Shown in pieces: positions 17,948-26,294 of a DNA stretch of 64,000 nt. A program made the translations under genes and the position numbers. The stretch's first letter is position 1; the number at the start of each line of letters is the position of its first letter. Origin of the DNA: Clostridiaceae bacterium (GTDB lineage Bacteria > Bacillota > Clostridia > Lachnospirales > Lachnospiraceae); NCBI GenBank assembly GCA_902363735.1, contig CABJBA010000001.1, forward strand, positions 992,001 through 1,056,000, written 5' to 3'. Under the pieces are notes generated by a model that saw nothing but the letters and a program-made list of their open reading frames with translations, searched no databases and was not told the origin of the DNA.

Positions 17948-19034
17948 TTGACTGCACCTCACTTTCAACTAAAATATCTTCCCCCAGACAGGTAATGATG
18001 CTGTTTGTAAGAAAAAAAGCATCATCGGGATGAGGAACTCCTATTCCGGCTACAGGTGATCTTGCAGCAGCGCCACCTAACAGCTTGGGGGCGATGTATG
18101 TCTGCACCTTATTTACTATTCCAGCCTGCAGTGCAGACCAGTTTAGAATACCTCCGCCCTCCAGCAAAATGCTGTCCACCTTTTCTTCTCCCAGCTTTAC
18201 CATCAGTTCCTTTAAATCCAGATAGCCATCCTTTTGTGAAACAGGCAGGATACGGCAGCCCGCTTTAATATATGGCTGATGCACCTGCAAATCTTTGCAG
18301 GCGGTGGCAATAATTGTGGGAATTCTGTGAGCGGTCGCAATAATCTGAGACGAATGCGGTGTACGCAATTTAGTATCGCAGATGATCCGCAGAGGATTTC
18401 TGCCTCCCTCCATACGGCAGGTAAGAAGAGGGTCGTCTGCGATTACTGTCCCCACTCCCGTCATAACAGCGCTATAACGGCCGCGGTCCTCATGCACCCT
18501 GCGGCGGGCGGTCTCACCGGTAATCCATTTGGATGCACCTGTATAGGCAGCGGTTTTGCCGTCCATGGTCATAGCGTATTTCATGACAACATACGGCTTT
18601 CCGGTGCCAATAAAATGGAAAAACACTTCATTTAACCGGTCACACTCCGCTTTGAGAACGCCTTCTGCAATCTCAATTCCCTGCCCCCGCAACAGCTCGA
18701 TACCTTTTCCTGCGACCAGCGGATTCGGGTCATGACTGCCGATGACCACACGGCAAATTCCACTTTTTAAAACAGCCTCCGTACAGGGCGGTGTCTTCCC
18801 GTAATGGCAGCATGGTTCCAACGTCACATACAGGGTCGCTCCCGCCGGGGACTCCGTACAGCATGCAAGCGCATTGCGTTCCGCATGAGGCGCACCATAC
18901 CGTTCATGGTACCCCTGTCCGATTATCCTGTTGTCCTTTACAAGTACTGCGCCAACCATTGGATTCGGATTTACATGGCCGCAGCCATTTCGGGCAAGCT
19001 GCAAGGCCAACCCCATATATTCGGTATCATTCAT
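17928..19034 (-). CDS. ribD: bifunctional riboflavin deaminase/reductase
   Basis: A 368-residue enzyme. The N-terminal deaminase (residues 1-145) has the zinc site HAERNA and the PCCHYGKTPPC cluster. The C-terminal reductase (150-360) has PYVVMKYAMTMDGKTA and the LLEGGGILN motif. The start is the ATG at 19034 with a perfect AGGAGG 6 bases upstream; the frame is open further up but that part is the leader hairpin. It is the first gene of the ribD-ribE-ribBA-ribH operon, controlled by the FMN riboswitch and two hairpins between 19047 and 19308. Confidence 0.97.
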   Translation of the reverse strand: MNDTEYMGLALQLARNGCGHVNPNPMVGAVLVKDNRIIGQGYHERYGAPHAERNALACCTESPAGATLYVTLEPCCHYGKTPPCTEAVLKSGICRVVIGSHDPNPLVAGKGIELLRGQGIEIAEGVLKAECDRLNEVFFHFIGTGKPYVVMKYAMTMDGKTAAYTGASKWITGETARRRVHEDRGRYSAVMTGVGTVIADDPLLTCRMEGGRNPLRIICDTKLRTPHSSQIIATAHRIPTIIATACKDLQVHQPYIKAGCRILPVSQKDGYLDLKELMVKLGEEKVDSILLEGGGILNWSALQAGIVNKVQTYIAPKLLGGAAARSPVAGIGVPHPDDAFFLTNSIITCLGEDILVESEVQSNVHRNY

Positions 19035-19046
19035 GTTACACCTCCT

Positions 19047-19082
19047 AAAAAAAATGCCTTGAACACAAGATTCAAGGCATTT
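19047..19082 (-). terminator. leader terminator 2, directly before the ribD ribosome-binding site
   Basis: On the minus strand the 12-bp stem (AAATGCCTTGAA with TTCAAGGCATTT, 7-base loop) is followed by a T-run of about eight that abuts AGGAGG of ribD. It has the form of an intrinsic terminator yet sits within 10 bases of the start codon region. Confidence 0.8.
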
Positions 19083-19120
19083 TATATAGCAATCCATAAA
19101 ATATAACACAGCCACTAATA

Positions 19121-19155
19121 CAAAACGCTCTGAAATGAATGATCATTTCAGAGCG
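19121..19155 (-). terminator. leader terminator 1 of the FMN riboswitch
   Basis: A perfect 13-bp stem (CGCTCTGAAATGA and complement, 4-base loop) is followed by TTTTG on the minus strand. It lies about 35 bases after the riboswitch aptamer, in the usual position of the expression platform. Confidence 0.8.
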
Positions 19156-19189
19156 GAAATATCAGTTGGCGTGCCAAAAAAACACGGAT

Positions 19190-19308
19190 ACTGTATTATC
19201 TTCTTTCATCCAGACTTTACTGTCGGCTTCGGAGTTACACCGAATCATACCTTGCGGCTCGTGGGCTTTACCACCGGTAGGGAATTTCACCCTGCCCTGA
19301 AGACTTAT
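19190..19308 (-). ncRNA. FMN riboswitch (RFN element)
   Basis: Read on the minus strand, the region has the conserved RFN segments in order: CTTCAGGGCAGGGTGAAATT, CCCTACCGGTGGTA, CCCACGAGCC, GATTCGGTGTAACTCCGAAG, CCGACAGT and AGTCTGGATGAAAGAAGA. The first and last segments (TCTTC and GAAGA) pair as P1. Binding of FMN is known to favour the downstream terminator and shut off ribD-ribE-ribBA-ribH. Confidence 0.97.
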
Positions 19309-19366
19309 ATTCAATTGTTGTAATCATACTACCGTCTTAGAAAAATGTCAATATATCGTTGTACCA

Positions 19367-19906
19367 TTAACCATTAAGCAGTTTACTGCCTTTTTCACAA
19401 ATCTCATAAATCTCATCGTATTTCTGCTCTATATGGGGAATAACATTTGCAGTCTTCTCCCTTACCCTTGCCTTATAAACAAATGGCGGAAGGAGCCAGC
19501 CTGTGAAGGCAGGAACAGCCAGCACAATACACAGCCATATAATTGGTGGTTGGTTTGTAACCGCAAACACGGAACCGGCCATAAATGCAGTGCCGATAAA
19601 CGCAATCACCAAAGCCCATATGGTTGCACCCGAGGTTTTAGATTTTTCCATTTCATCAATCTCATTCATGCAAGCTTCAAAGTGGCGCTGCAGCCGGGTC
19701 AGTTCCGTTTTGTTCAGGATCTTGCGGTCACGTTTGAGCTTAATTGTCACTTTTCCCATAATTACAGAAAGCTGGATATTCTCATCTGCACTCCATCCAA
19801 AATTCATATAACAATCCAGATACATGGATGCGCGGTCTCGTTCGGCAGTTATCTCTTTATATTCATATCCCACAAAGTCCCTGCAGCTCTTTGTAATTTC
19901 ATTCAT
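19367..19906 (-). CDS. small two-helix membrane protein, paralogue B
   Basis: A 179-residue paralogue of the protein at 14762-15298. It shares the FVGYEYKEITAERDRAS opening, an FGW motif near residue 38, the basic helix LKRDRKILNKTELTRLQRHFE, the helix FIGTAFMAGSVFAV, a second helix (WLCIVLAVPAFTGWLLPPF) and the acidic end IEQKYDEIYEICEKGSKLLNG. AAGGAG precedes the ATG. It follows the sensor kinase gene by 70 bases and may belong to the same transcript; the riboflavin riboswitch starts about 60 bases after its stop. I do not recognise the family. The conserved soluble head and tail on both sides of a two-helix hairpin suggest a membrane-anchored cytoplasmic protein. Confidence 0.75.
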   Translation of the reverse strand: MNEITKSCRDFVGYEYKEITAERDRASMYLDCYMNFGWSADENIQLSVIMGKVTIKLKRDRKILNKTELTRLQRHFEACMNEIDEMEKSKTSGATIWALVIAFIGTAFMAGSVFAVTNQPPIIWLCIVLAVPAFTGWLLPPFVYKARVREKTANVIPHIEQKYDEIYEICEKGSKLLNG

Positions 19907-19976
19907 TATATCTACTCCTTGTGCTTAAATTGGGTTTACAGAAGTTGATAATGTTTTGCAAAGTATTTGCAAAACA

Positions 19977-21065
19977 TTAATCTGAATACTTCACTTTGTA
20001 TTCAACTGGAATGTGAACAGTAAAAACACTGCCCTGACCTTGTACACTGGATGCCTTTATCGTTCCATCCATCAGCTGCAGGATCCGAAGCACAAGTGCA
20101 AGTCCCAGCCCATTCCCCTCGGTAGAATGTGAGGTGTCTCCCTGATAGAATTTATCAAAAATATGCCGCAGAGTTTCTTCACTCATGCCGCAGCCAGTAT
20201 CCGACACAGATACAATGACCTCCTTTTGTGTCGAGCTCTGCCGCAGCGTCACTGTGCCGCCGGGCTGGGTAAACTTAATGGCGTTGGAAAGCAGATTATT
20301 CCACACCAGTTCCAGCAAACTGGCATCAGCCTCAATGGTTGCTCTGTCCTCTATATCCGCCACAAACTCAATATCTTTTCTCGTCCATAAATCCTCAAAA
20401 CGCAGTGCGCATTCACAAAGCTGTTCACACAAATCATAAGGCTCAGGAACTGGATGTAAATTCTGTTTTTCCAGTTTGTTAAGCTTTAGAAGATTGGTAA
20501 TCAGATTATTCAGACGTGAGGAGGATTCTAAAATGGTATTGATATAATCTTCTTTTTGTATGTCGGTCAGTCTGTCATTTTTCAATGCCTGGGCATAGTT
20601 CTGGATAATAGACAGCGGTGTTTTTATTTCATGTGATACATTGGAAAAGAAATCAGTTTTCAGAGTTTCAATACTGCCCAGCTCCTCTACCATCACATTA
20701 AAGTCCGCTATGATAACATCCAGATGGTTGCGCTTATCCGGCAGATGTCTCGGCGGAATATAAACGGAAAAATCTCCTTCGGCAACTTTGCGAGTAGCTT
20801 TGGCAAACTCCTCCATTGGATTTTGGTAATGTTGATTAAACCGGTATTGTGTAAATACAGTAAAAGCCGCGGCTACAAATGTCCAGTAAATTAAAACCCC
20901 AAGGACATACCCAAAAGGCAGGCTCTGATAGTCTACATAGTTTTGCAGGATAAACATCTGCCCTGTGGTCAGGCCTGCAAGCCCTAAGAAGGACAGCACA
21001 AAACCGGATACAGGAAACATCTTTGATTTTACCCTTGGATCAGAAGTACTCTGTTTTCCCCTCAT
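19977..21065 (-). CDS. sensor histidine kinase
   Basis: A 362-residue membrane kinase. Two transmembrane helices (about 17-40 and 52-75) with only a short extracellular loop, then a HAMP linker, the dimerisation helix with H-box SHEIKTPLSIIQNYAQ (His near residue 145) and the ATP-binding domain with N-box NNLLSNAIKF and the G-boxes DTGCGMS and GNGLGLAL. The tiny extracellular part suggests sensing within the membrane (intramembrane-sensing kinases typically respond to cell-envelope stress or antibiotics). The ATG overlaps the stop of the response regulator (ATGA), so the pair is translationally coupled. Confidence 0.94.
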   Translation of the reverse strand: MRGKQSTSDPRVKSKMFPVSGFVLSFLGLAGLTTGQMFILQNYVDYQSLPFGYVLGVLIYWTFVAAAFTVFTQYRFNQHYQNPMEEFAKATRKVAEGDFSVYIPPRHLPDKRNHLDVIIADFNVMVEELGSIETLKTDFFSNVSHEIKTPLSIIQNYAQALKNDRLTDIQKEDYINTILESSSRLNNLITNLLKLNKLEKQNLHPVPEPYDLCEQLCECALRFEDLWTRKDIEFVADIEDRATIEADASLLELVWNNLLSNAIKFTQPGGTVTLRQSSTQKEVIVSVSDTGCGMSEETLRHIFDKFYQGDTSHSTEGNGLGLALVLRILQLMDGTIKASSVQGQGSVFTVHIPVEYKVKYSD

Positions 21066-21733
21066 AAAAGCACCGCCTTATATCCAAGCCCCCTGACCGT
21101 TACAATCTGAAAGCCGTTACAATCCGAAAGCTTTTCACGCAGCTTTGTTACATAGACATCCACGGCACGGAGACTGGTTTCACTGTCCACACCCCAAAAC
21201 TCATCCATAAGCTGAGCCCGGGTAAATGTTTTTTTGGGGTAAGAGAGAAGCTTATAAAGAATATTAAATTCACGAAGCGTAAGCGGAGTTTCCTCACCCT
21301 CAATGGTTGCTGTCATCGCATCAGCATCCATAGAAAGATTCCCTGCTGTTAGCTTGCGGTCCTCCATAATGTTGGCACGGCGCAGTAAAGCTCCTACCCT
21401 CATGATCAGCTCGTCCATGTTGATAGGTTTGACCATATAATCATCAATTCCCAGTTTAAAGCCTTTTTGTTTTGATATAATATCGTCCTTAGCTGTCATA
21501 AAAAGAATAGGAATAGTCTTGTTTAATTCACGCACTGATGCCGCAAATTCAAATCCATCAATTTCCGGCATCATGATATCCGAAATAATCATATCGTACA
21601 GACTGTTGTACATGAGGTCATACGCTTCCCTGGGATTCAGGCAGCCTTTGGCCTTGTAGCCGTTATCGTTTAAATAAGTGCATACAATCTGATTGAGCTT
21701 TATATCATCTTCTACCACTAAAATATTAATCAT
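21062..21733 (-). CDS. OmpR/PhoB-family response regulator
   Basis: A 223-residue regulator with a receiver domain (acidic pair VVEDD, phosphoacceptor Asp in ISDIMMPEIDG near residue 51, Lys in VKPIN) and a winged-helix DNA-binding domain (LTLREFNILYKLLSYPKKTFTR, then VDVYVTKLREKL and VRGLGYKA). The ATG at 21733 has GGAGG 7 bases upstream; the TTG six bases earlier is not used. Its cognate kinase follows immediately. Targets are not known; the adjacent membrane protein gene at 19906 is the nearest candidate. Confidence 0.94.
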   Translation of the reverse strand: MINILVVEDDIKLNQIVCTYLNDNGYKAKGCLNPREAYDLMYNSLYDMIISDIMMPEIDGFEFAASVRELNKTIPILFMTAKDDIISKQKGFKLGIDDYMVKPINMDELIMRVGALLRRANIMEDRKLTAGNLSMDADAMTATIEGEETPLTLREFNILYKLLSYPKKTFTRAQLMDEFWGVDSETSLRAVDVYVTKLREKLSDCNGFQIVTVRGLGYKAVLL

Positions 21734-22095
21734 GTTCAATCCTCCGGTATTAAATTTTTATTTTTAATATGGATAAGCTGCAACTTCTTAAAATCGGCTT
21801 TATCTATGTGCTTTAAAACCGCAACGTACCCCATCAGACTTCTTTTTTATAAATAATATTATATTCATATTTGAGATTTGTTTGATGTTTGTTTAAAAAT
21901 TGTTAATTACCCATTCTTAAATAACTTCTGCATTGAACTGCTCAAAAATACTTTAATTATCAGGTACATTTTCAATGTATTCAACAAAACGGTAACGTCT
22001 ATCATAACCGTTACCGTATAGGTGGTTGGTGCTATTTGCATATAATAATTAAATGTTTATGTTAAAAAACACGTTGTATGTCTGGTGGAGAGAAA
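21734..22095. other. intergenic region of about 360 bases
   Basis: AT-rich sequence with the terminator of the XRE gene at 21981-22017 and the upstream region of the two-component genes. No further gene is visible. Confidence 0.5.
21981..22017 (-). terminator. intrinsic terminator of the XRE gene
   Basis: A 9-bp stem (ACGGTAACG with CGTTACCGT, 11-base loop) is followed on the minus strand by TTTTGTTG. Confidence 0.65.
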
Positions 22096-22689
22096 TCACA
22101 CATTACATTTTCCTTTCTTATAAAGGCCGTGCTTATTACAGTAAAAATATATTTCTCCGCCATTCCCTTTAGGAAAACGCACTTCTGCTGCTTGCTCTGG
22201 ATAAAGTTTTATAAAAAGAACTCTATCATAGGAGGCATAAGCCACAAAAGAAATATAATGTTGCTTGGTCATTTCGTGTTGTATCGTGAGATAGAAATCG
22301 CCTTCAATTTCATTTACGCTTATCTCATGAGGCGATTCCTCACACTGGGTCATCAAAGGGCTAAGCTTTCTGCCACAACACGAAATTTCTGATCCACCTG
22401 TACAATATAATGCATTCCCGCAAGTGGGGCACACATAAAACTTTATTCTTTTCATATTTCCTCCATCGGTACCATTAGGTTCTAAGTCACCTACTAAGAT
22501 TTTTTCAATGTTAACTCCTAAAATATTTGAAAGCTCATGCAAAAGAGACACATCAGGACAGCCAATACCGCGTTCCCATTTAGAAATTGTTCTGTCACTA
22601 ATGTTCATTACATCAGCTAATTCTTTTTGAGTCATTCCTTTTTCTTTCCTCAAATTAGAAATCAACTTTCCCACTTTACTGCAATCCAT
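22096..22689 (-). CDS. XRE-family regulator with zinc-ribbon C-terminal domain
   Basis: A 197-residue protein. Residues 5-62 form an XRE helix-turn-helix (LISNLRKEKGMTQKELADVM, DRTISKWERG). A cysteine cluster follows at about 80-100 (CPTCG then CCGRK), compatible with a zinc ribbon. The rest (HEISVNEIEGDFYLTIQHEM, HYISFVAYASYDRVLFIKLYP) resembles the desulfoferrodoxin-like beta domain that is fused to XRE heads in several Clostridia. The ATG at 22689 has GGAGGTG 6 bases upstream. A consensus-like promoter sits only about 25 bases before the start, so the transcript has a very short leader. Target genes are unknown. Confidence 0.8.
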   Translation of the reverse strand: MDCSKVGKLISNLRKEKGMTQKELADVMNISDRTISKWERGIGCPDVSLLHELSNILGVNIEKILVGDLEPNGTDGGNMKRIKFYVCPTCGNALYCTGGSEISCCGRKLSPLMTQCEESPHEISVNEIEGDFYLTIQHEMTKQHYISFVAYASYDRVLFIKLYPEQAAEVRFPKGNGGEIYFYCNKHGLYKKGKCNV

Positions 22690-22708
22690 AATTTGCACCT
22701 CCATACTT

Positions 22709-22737
22709 AATATACCCTCTATTTAATTTATTTTCAA
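22709..22737 (-). promoter_or_regulatory. sigma-A promoter of the XRE gene
   Basis: On the minus strand: -35 TTGAAA at 22737-22732, a 17-base spacer, and -10 TATATT at 22714-22709. Confidence 0.75.
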
Positions 22738-22942
22738 CAAACGTTCCGTAGAGTTTAAAATGTTCTTTTATGGAACTATCCAGTCTATTGAGAAAACACC
22801 CTGCCGGTTGTTTTGGAACCTACCTGCACGCTTCATCCCCAGGTGAAGCTGTTTATTAGCCGGCGCGAAGTCTGTCCTGTTCTAAAACAGATTAAAACGT
22901 CAATAAAAACAGAAAAAACGGAATTTGTTTTCATTCTCATAG

Positions 22943-22971
22943 TTGAAAAACAACAGTATTTAGTATAGAAT
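22943..22971 (+). promoter_or_regulatory. sigma-A promoter of yjdF
   Basis: -35 TTGAAA at 22943-22948, 17-base spacer, -10 TAGAAT at 22966-22971. Transcription from about 22978 gives a leader of about 120 bases before the yjdF start. Confidence 0.7.
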
Positions 22972-22989
22972 ATAAGATAAATTAATAAG

Positions 22990-23099
22990 AGCAAAGATAA
23001 AAACACAGTCCCGGCTGGTAGTCCGGGCACAGAAATACCTGTCAGTAACCTGCCTCCTCGGTTGTCCGTTCTTTGTCATAGAAACGAGGGGTATTTGCT
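22990..23099 (+). ncRNA. yjdF leader, candidate yjdF-motif riboswitch
   Basis: The leader contains a hairpin CCCGG-8-CCGGG at about 23012-23029, then CACAGAAATACCTGTCAG and GTAACCTGCCTCCTCGG. The CTCCTCG segment at about 23057 can pair with CGAGGGG at about 23085, which is the ribosome-binding site of yjdF. The yjdF RNA motif is known from leaders of yjdF genes in Firmicutes and senses azaaromatic compounds, acting largely on translation. I assign it from gene identity, leader length and the sequestering pair; I could not fold it or match it to a covariance model. Confidence 0.65.
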
Positions 23100-23519
23100 A
23101 TGCAAAAAATCGAAAGCAGACTGACAGTATTTTTTGATGACCCGTTTTGGGTCGCAGTGTATGAACGAATCACAGACGGGAAATTAGAAGCCTGTAAAAT
23201 CACCTTTGGTTCAGAGCCTAAAGATTATGAAGTATACGGCTTTCTTCTTCAAAACTGGAATAAACTGCGGTTTAGCCCTCCTGTAAAAACAGATTGCAGA
23301 CAGGTGATAAAAATTAATGCTAAACGTATGCAGCGTTCTATCAAGAAACAGCTTGAAGTACAGGGCATTGGAACAAAATCTCAACAAGCACTAAAGCTCC
23401 AGCATGAAGAAACTAAGATTGCCCGTAAGGAAAAAAGCCGTCAGCAAAAAGAGGACGAAAAACAACGCCAGTTTGAATTGCGGCACCAAAAGCGAAAAGA
23501 AAAACACAGGGGCAGATAA
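23100..23519 (+). CDS. yjdF: YjdF family protein (DUF2992)
   Basis: A 139-residue protein of the YjdF/DUF2992 family. It starts ESRLTVFFDDPFWVAVYER and has the family core KITFGSEPKDYEVYGFLLQNW. The second half is a long, highly charged helix (Lys, Glu, Gln-rich, from about residue 80 to the end). The function is not established; the family is linked to response to azaaromatic compounds through its riboswitch. GAGGGG is 8 bases before the ATG. An intrinsic terminator overlaps the stop codon. Confidence 0.92.
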   Translation: MQKIESRLTVFFDDPFWVAVYERITDGKLEACKITFGSEPKDYEVYGFLLQNWNKLRFSPPVKTDCRQVIKINAKRMQRSIKKQLEVQGIGTKSQQALKLQHEETKIARKEKSRQQKEDEKQRQFELRHQKRKEKHRGR

Positions 23520-23537
23520 TTGCCCTTGTGTTTTTTT
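23502..23537 (+). terminator. intrinsic terminator overlapping the yjdF stop
   Basis: A stem of 13 bp (AAACACAGGGGCA with TGCCCTTGTGTTT, one G-T pair, 6-base loop holding the TAA) is followed by TTTT. The stop codon of yjdF lies inside the loop. Confidence 0.88.
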
Positions 23538-23559
23538 CTTTCCTATAAAAGGATTATCC

Positions 23560-24123
23560 TTACACGACCGGACGAATGACCGCCATAAAATATTCTGCGA
23601 TCTCCTCCGGCGATTGCTTCATGTCATTTTTCAGCCACCATCGTACCAGTCCAACAAAACTGCCTGCAATATGATTTCTCAGAAAGTCCTCCGGCAAAAC
23701 AGAGTTCTTTTGCATATTTCCGCTAAGGATGTGTAAAGTTACAAGTTCATTGAAGTACTCATTAAAATAACGCTGGAAAAGTTCTCCGCTTTCACAGGTT
23801 AAAAGGACAATCATGATTCTACCGTGTTCCCACAGATGATAAAGAATATGGGTGACGATTGACTTGGGGTCATCGGATGCCGTAGAGAAATCATGAGTCA
23901 GTTCCGCTTCCGGAGCTTCAGAAAAAACATGCCCAAACATCTCCGCACACATTTCCCGGAGAAGATCGTCCTTTGTGGGGAAATGAGCATAAAAGGTTGT
24001 CCGTCCCACATCGGCCCTGTCAATAATATCCTGCACCGTAATTTGTGAATAACTGTTACGCATCAGCAGTTCACTAAATGCGTCAAAGATTGCTTCTCTC
24101 GTCTTTCGCTGTCGTCTGTCCAT
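23560..24123 (-). CDS. TetR-family transcriptional regulator
   Basis: A 187-residue regulator with the N-terminal TetR helix-turn-helix (RKTREAIFDAFSELL, ITVQDIIDRADVGRTTFYAHFPTKDDLL). The ATG at 24123 has AAGGA 7 bases upstream; longer frames extend without a site. The gene is divergent from the P1B ATPase gene at 24304, separated by 180 bases. This gene order suggests that it controls the ATPase, although metal ATPases are more often controlled by ArsR, MerR or CsoR proteins. Confidence 0.9.
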   Translation of the reverse strand: MDRRQRKTREAIFDAFSELLMRNSYSQITVQDIIDRADVGRTTFYAHFPTKDDLLREMCAEMFGHVFSEAPEAELTHDFSTASDDPKSIVTHILYHLWEHGRIMIVLLTCESGELFQRYFNEYFNELVTLHILSGNMQKNSVLPEDFLRNHIAGSFVGLVRWWLKNDMKQSPEEIAEYFMAVIRPVV

Positions 24124-24303
24124 ATACCTATCCTTCCGGAACATTTTTACAAAGTTGTTCAGTATCGCACATTCCATAAAAACCGTTTCTTGTATCTATT
24201 GCTCTTCTTTGCTATGCTGAATTAAGAACAGTTTATTCGGTTGCGAATTTATTGTACTAAAAATCACTGTAATAATCAACCGGCAATATGGGAGGGATAA
24301 GAT

Positions 24304-26175
24304 ATGTTAAAAAAAACTAGTGACTTGTTCGCAGGATTAAAATGGACCATGGTTTCCGGCATATTTCTGGCCCTTAGCCTGATACTGCTGCTGACGGGAA
24401 CAGAACTTGCGTTTGACCCGGCATGGGTGACGGTTGTGTTGTCCGGATACCCCCTGCTCTATCTTGCAATCACCCGTTTGATCTATAAGAAATGGATATC
24501 CTCCGCACTCCTGATCTCCATTGCCATGGTTGCTTCCATTGCAATCGGAGAATTCTTTGCAGCCGGTGAGGTGGCCTTTATTATGGCAATTGGGGCGATC
24601 CTGGAGGACAAAACGGTTGAGCGCGCAAAAAAAGGACTTAAAAAGCTGATCAGCCTGACACCCGTTCAAGCCAGAAGAATCCTTTCCGATACACATGGAA
24701 GCCGTGAAGAAATGGTTCCGGCAGGACAGATTCAAGAAGGCGAAATCATTCGTGTTTTGCCTGGCGAGGCCATTCCGGTGGATGGCCAAATAACCGCTGG
24801 CAATACTTCCGTAGACCAGTCTATCATGACGGGAGAATCCTTGCCGGTAGATAAAGGCGCAGGCGATGGTGTATACTGCGGAACTATCAACCGTTTCGGG
24901 GCAATTGATATAGTTGCCACTAAAGTAGGTAAGGATTCCTCACTTCAAAGACTGATACGCCTGGTCCAGGACGCTGAAAATAAAAAGGCGCCCATGCAGC
25001 GTATTGCTGACAGATGGGCAACATGGCTTGTACCCATGGCTTTAGCTATTGCTATTATTACATTTTTTGCCACCAAGGATATTGTCCGGGCAGTTACTAT
25101 TCTGGTGGTTTTCTGTCCTTGTGCGCTGGCGCTGGCTACTCCAACTTCTATTATGGCTGCCATTGGTCAGGCAGCAAAGCACGGTGTCATCATTAAGTCC
25201 GGTGAAGCTTTGGAAAATATGGGCAAGGTGGATTGCATTGCTTTTGATAAAACCGGGACTTTGACCAAAGGAAACCTTGTGGCTGCAGATATTTGCCCGC
25301 TTGCTGAAGGAATCAGCAAAGAGCTGCTTTTGGGATTGGCTGCATCTGCGGAATCCTATTCAGAACATCCTCTGGCAAAAGCAATAGTCGCTTATGCAAA
25401 AGAGCAGCAAATTACAATGCAGGATGTAAGTGATTTTCAGATGTTTCCAGGAAAAGGAGTCACAGCAACAATCAATAGTGAGACGTTGTTATGCGGAACC
25501 CTCAGCTTTTTGAAAGAAAAGAACATACACACGGATGAAATGGTGGTTATTACATTGGATCGGTTTCGTGCGGAGGGAAAAGCTATCATTCTTGTGGCAT
25601 TGGAAGAAACGGTGATCGGAGCAATTACCCTTTCCGATACTCTGCGTGATACGGCAGGTGATATGGTCAGGGAACTGCAGAATATGAATACCCAGGTTGT
25701 GCTGCTCACTGGAGATCATATGCATACTGCAAAATATTTTGCCCAAAAGGTGGGCATTCAGACCATAAAGGCCCAACTGCTGCCTGAGGATAAGGTTACC
25801 AGCATTGAGGAACTTGCAAACCAGGGACGAAGGGTTTGTATGATTGGGGATGGCGTTAACGACGCGCCTGCGCTTAAAATTGCCCATGTGGGGGTGGCTA
25901 TGGGCGGTATGGGAAGCGACATTGCAGTGGAAGCAGCAGACATTGCACTGATTGGCGATGATATTGGTAAGATACCTTATCTGAAAAAGCTCTCCATCGC
26001 CACACTATCCACCATTAAATTTAACATTGCTTTGTCTATGGCCATCAACTTTATTGCTATTATTCTTTCTGTTACAGCGGTATTAAATCCTATTACGGGG
26101 GCTTTAGTACATAATGCCGGTTCCGTTCTGGTGGTACTTAATGCTGCTCTGCTCTACGACCGAAAATTTTCATAA
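24304..26175 (+). CDS. heavy-metal P1B-type ATPase
   Basis: A 623-residue metal-translocating ATPase with no N-terminal metal-binding domain. The membrane motif CPC is at residues 271-273, the phosphorylation site DKTGT at 315-319, the HP motif SEHPL at 354-358, and GDGVNDAP further on. The last helix holds HNAGS followed by N. CPC fits the P1B-1/2 groups (Cu, Zn, Cd, Pb), but the HNAGS last helix is unlike CopA. I therefore leave the metal open. GGAGGG is 7 bases before the ATG. The divergent TetR gene is its probable regulator. It resembles the ATPase at 47779 strongly and is a paralogue. Confidence 0.92.
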   Translation: MLKKTSDLFAGLKWTMVSGIFLALSLILLLTGTELAFDPAWVTVVLSGYPLLYLAITRLIYKKWISSALLISIAMVASIAIGEFFAAGEVAFIMAIGAILEDKTVERAKKGLKKLISLTPVQARRILSDTHGSREEMVPAGQIQEGEIIRVLPGEAIPVDGQITAGNTSVDQSIMTGESLPVDKGAGDGVYCGTINRFGAIDIVATKVGKDSSLQRLIRLVQDAENKKAPMQRIADRWATWLVPMALAIAIITFFATKDIVRAVTILVVFCPCALALATPTSIMAAIGQAAKHGVIIKSGEALENMGKVDCIAFDKTGTLTKGNLVAADICPLAEGISKELLLGLAASAESYSEHPLAKAIVAYAKEQQITMQDVSDFQMFPGKGVTATINSETLLCGTLSFLKEKNIHTDEMVVITLDRFRAEGKAIILVALEETVIGAITLSDTLRDTAGDMVRELQNMNTQVVLLTGDHMHTAKYFAQKVGIQTIKAQLLPEDKVTSIEELANQGRRVCMIGDGVNDAPALKIAHVGVAMGGMGSDIAVEAADIALIGDDIGKIPYLKKLSIATLSTIKFNIALSMAINFIAIILSVTAVLNPITGALVHNAGSVLVVLNAALLYDRKFS

Positions 26176-26294
26176 GGCGGAGGAAAATATAAGGAAAAAC
26201 AATGTGTTTGCAGCTTTTCAAATTTAAACGGTTCACTTTTGTGAATGATTGGGTTATAATAAATCTTAAAGTACATGATACTTAAGGAGCTAAA

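Noticed and set aside
22833..23030. Small hydrophobic open frame on the minus strand upstream of yjdF
   Set aside because: It overlaps the yjdF promoter and leader, has no ribosome-binding site and low-complexity composition.
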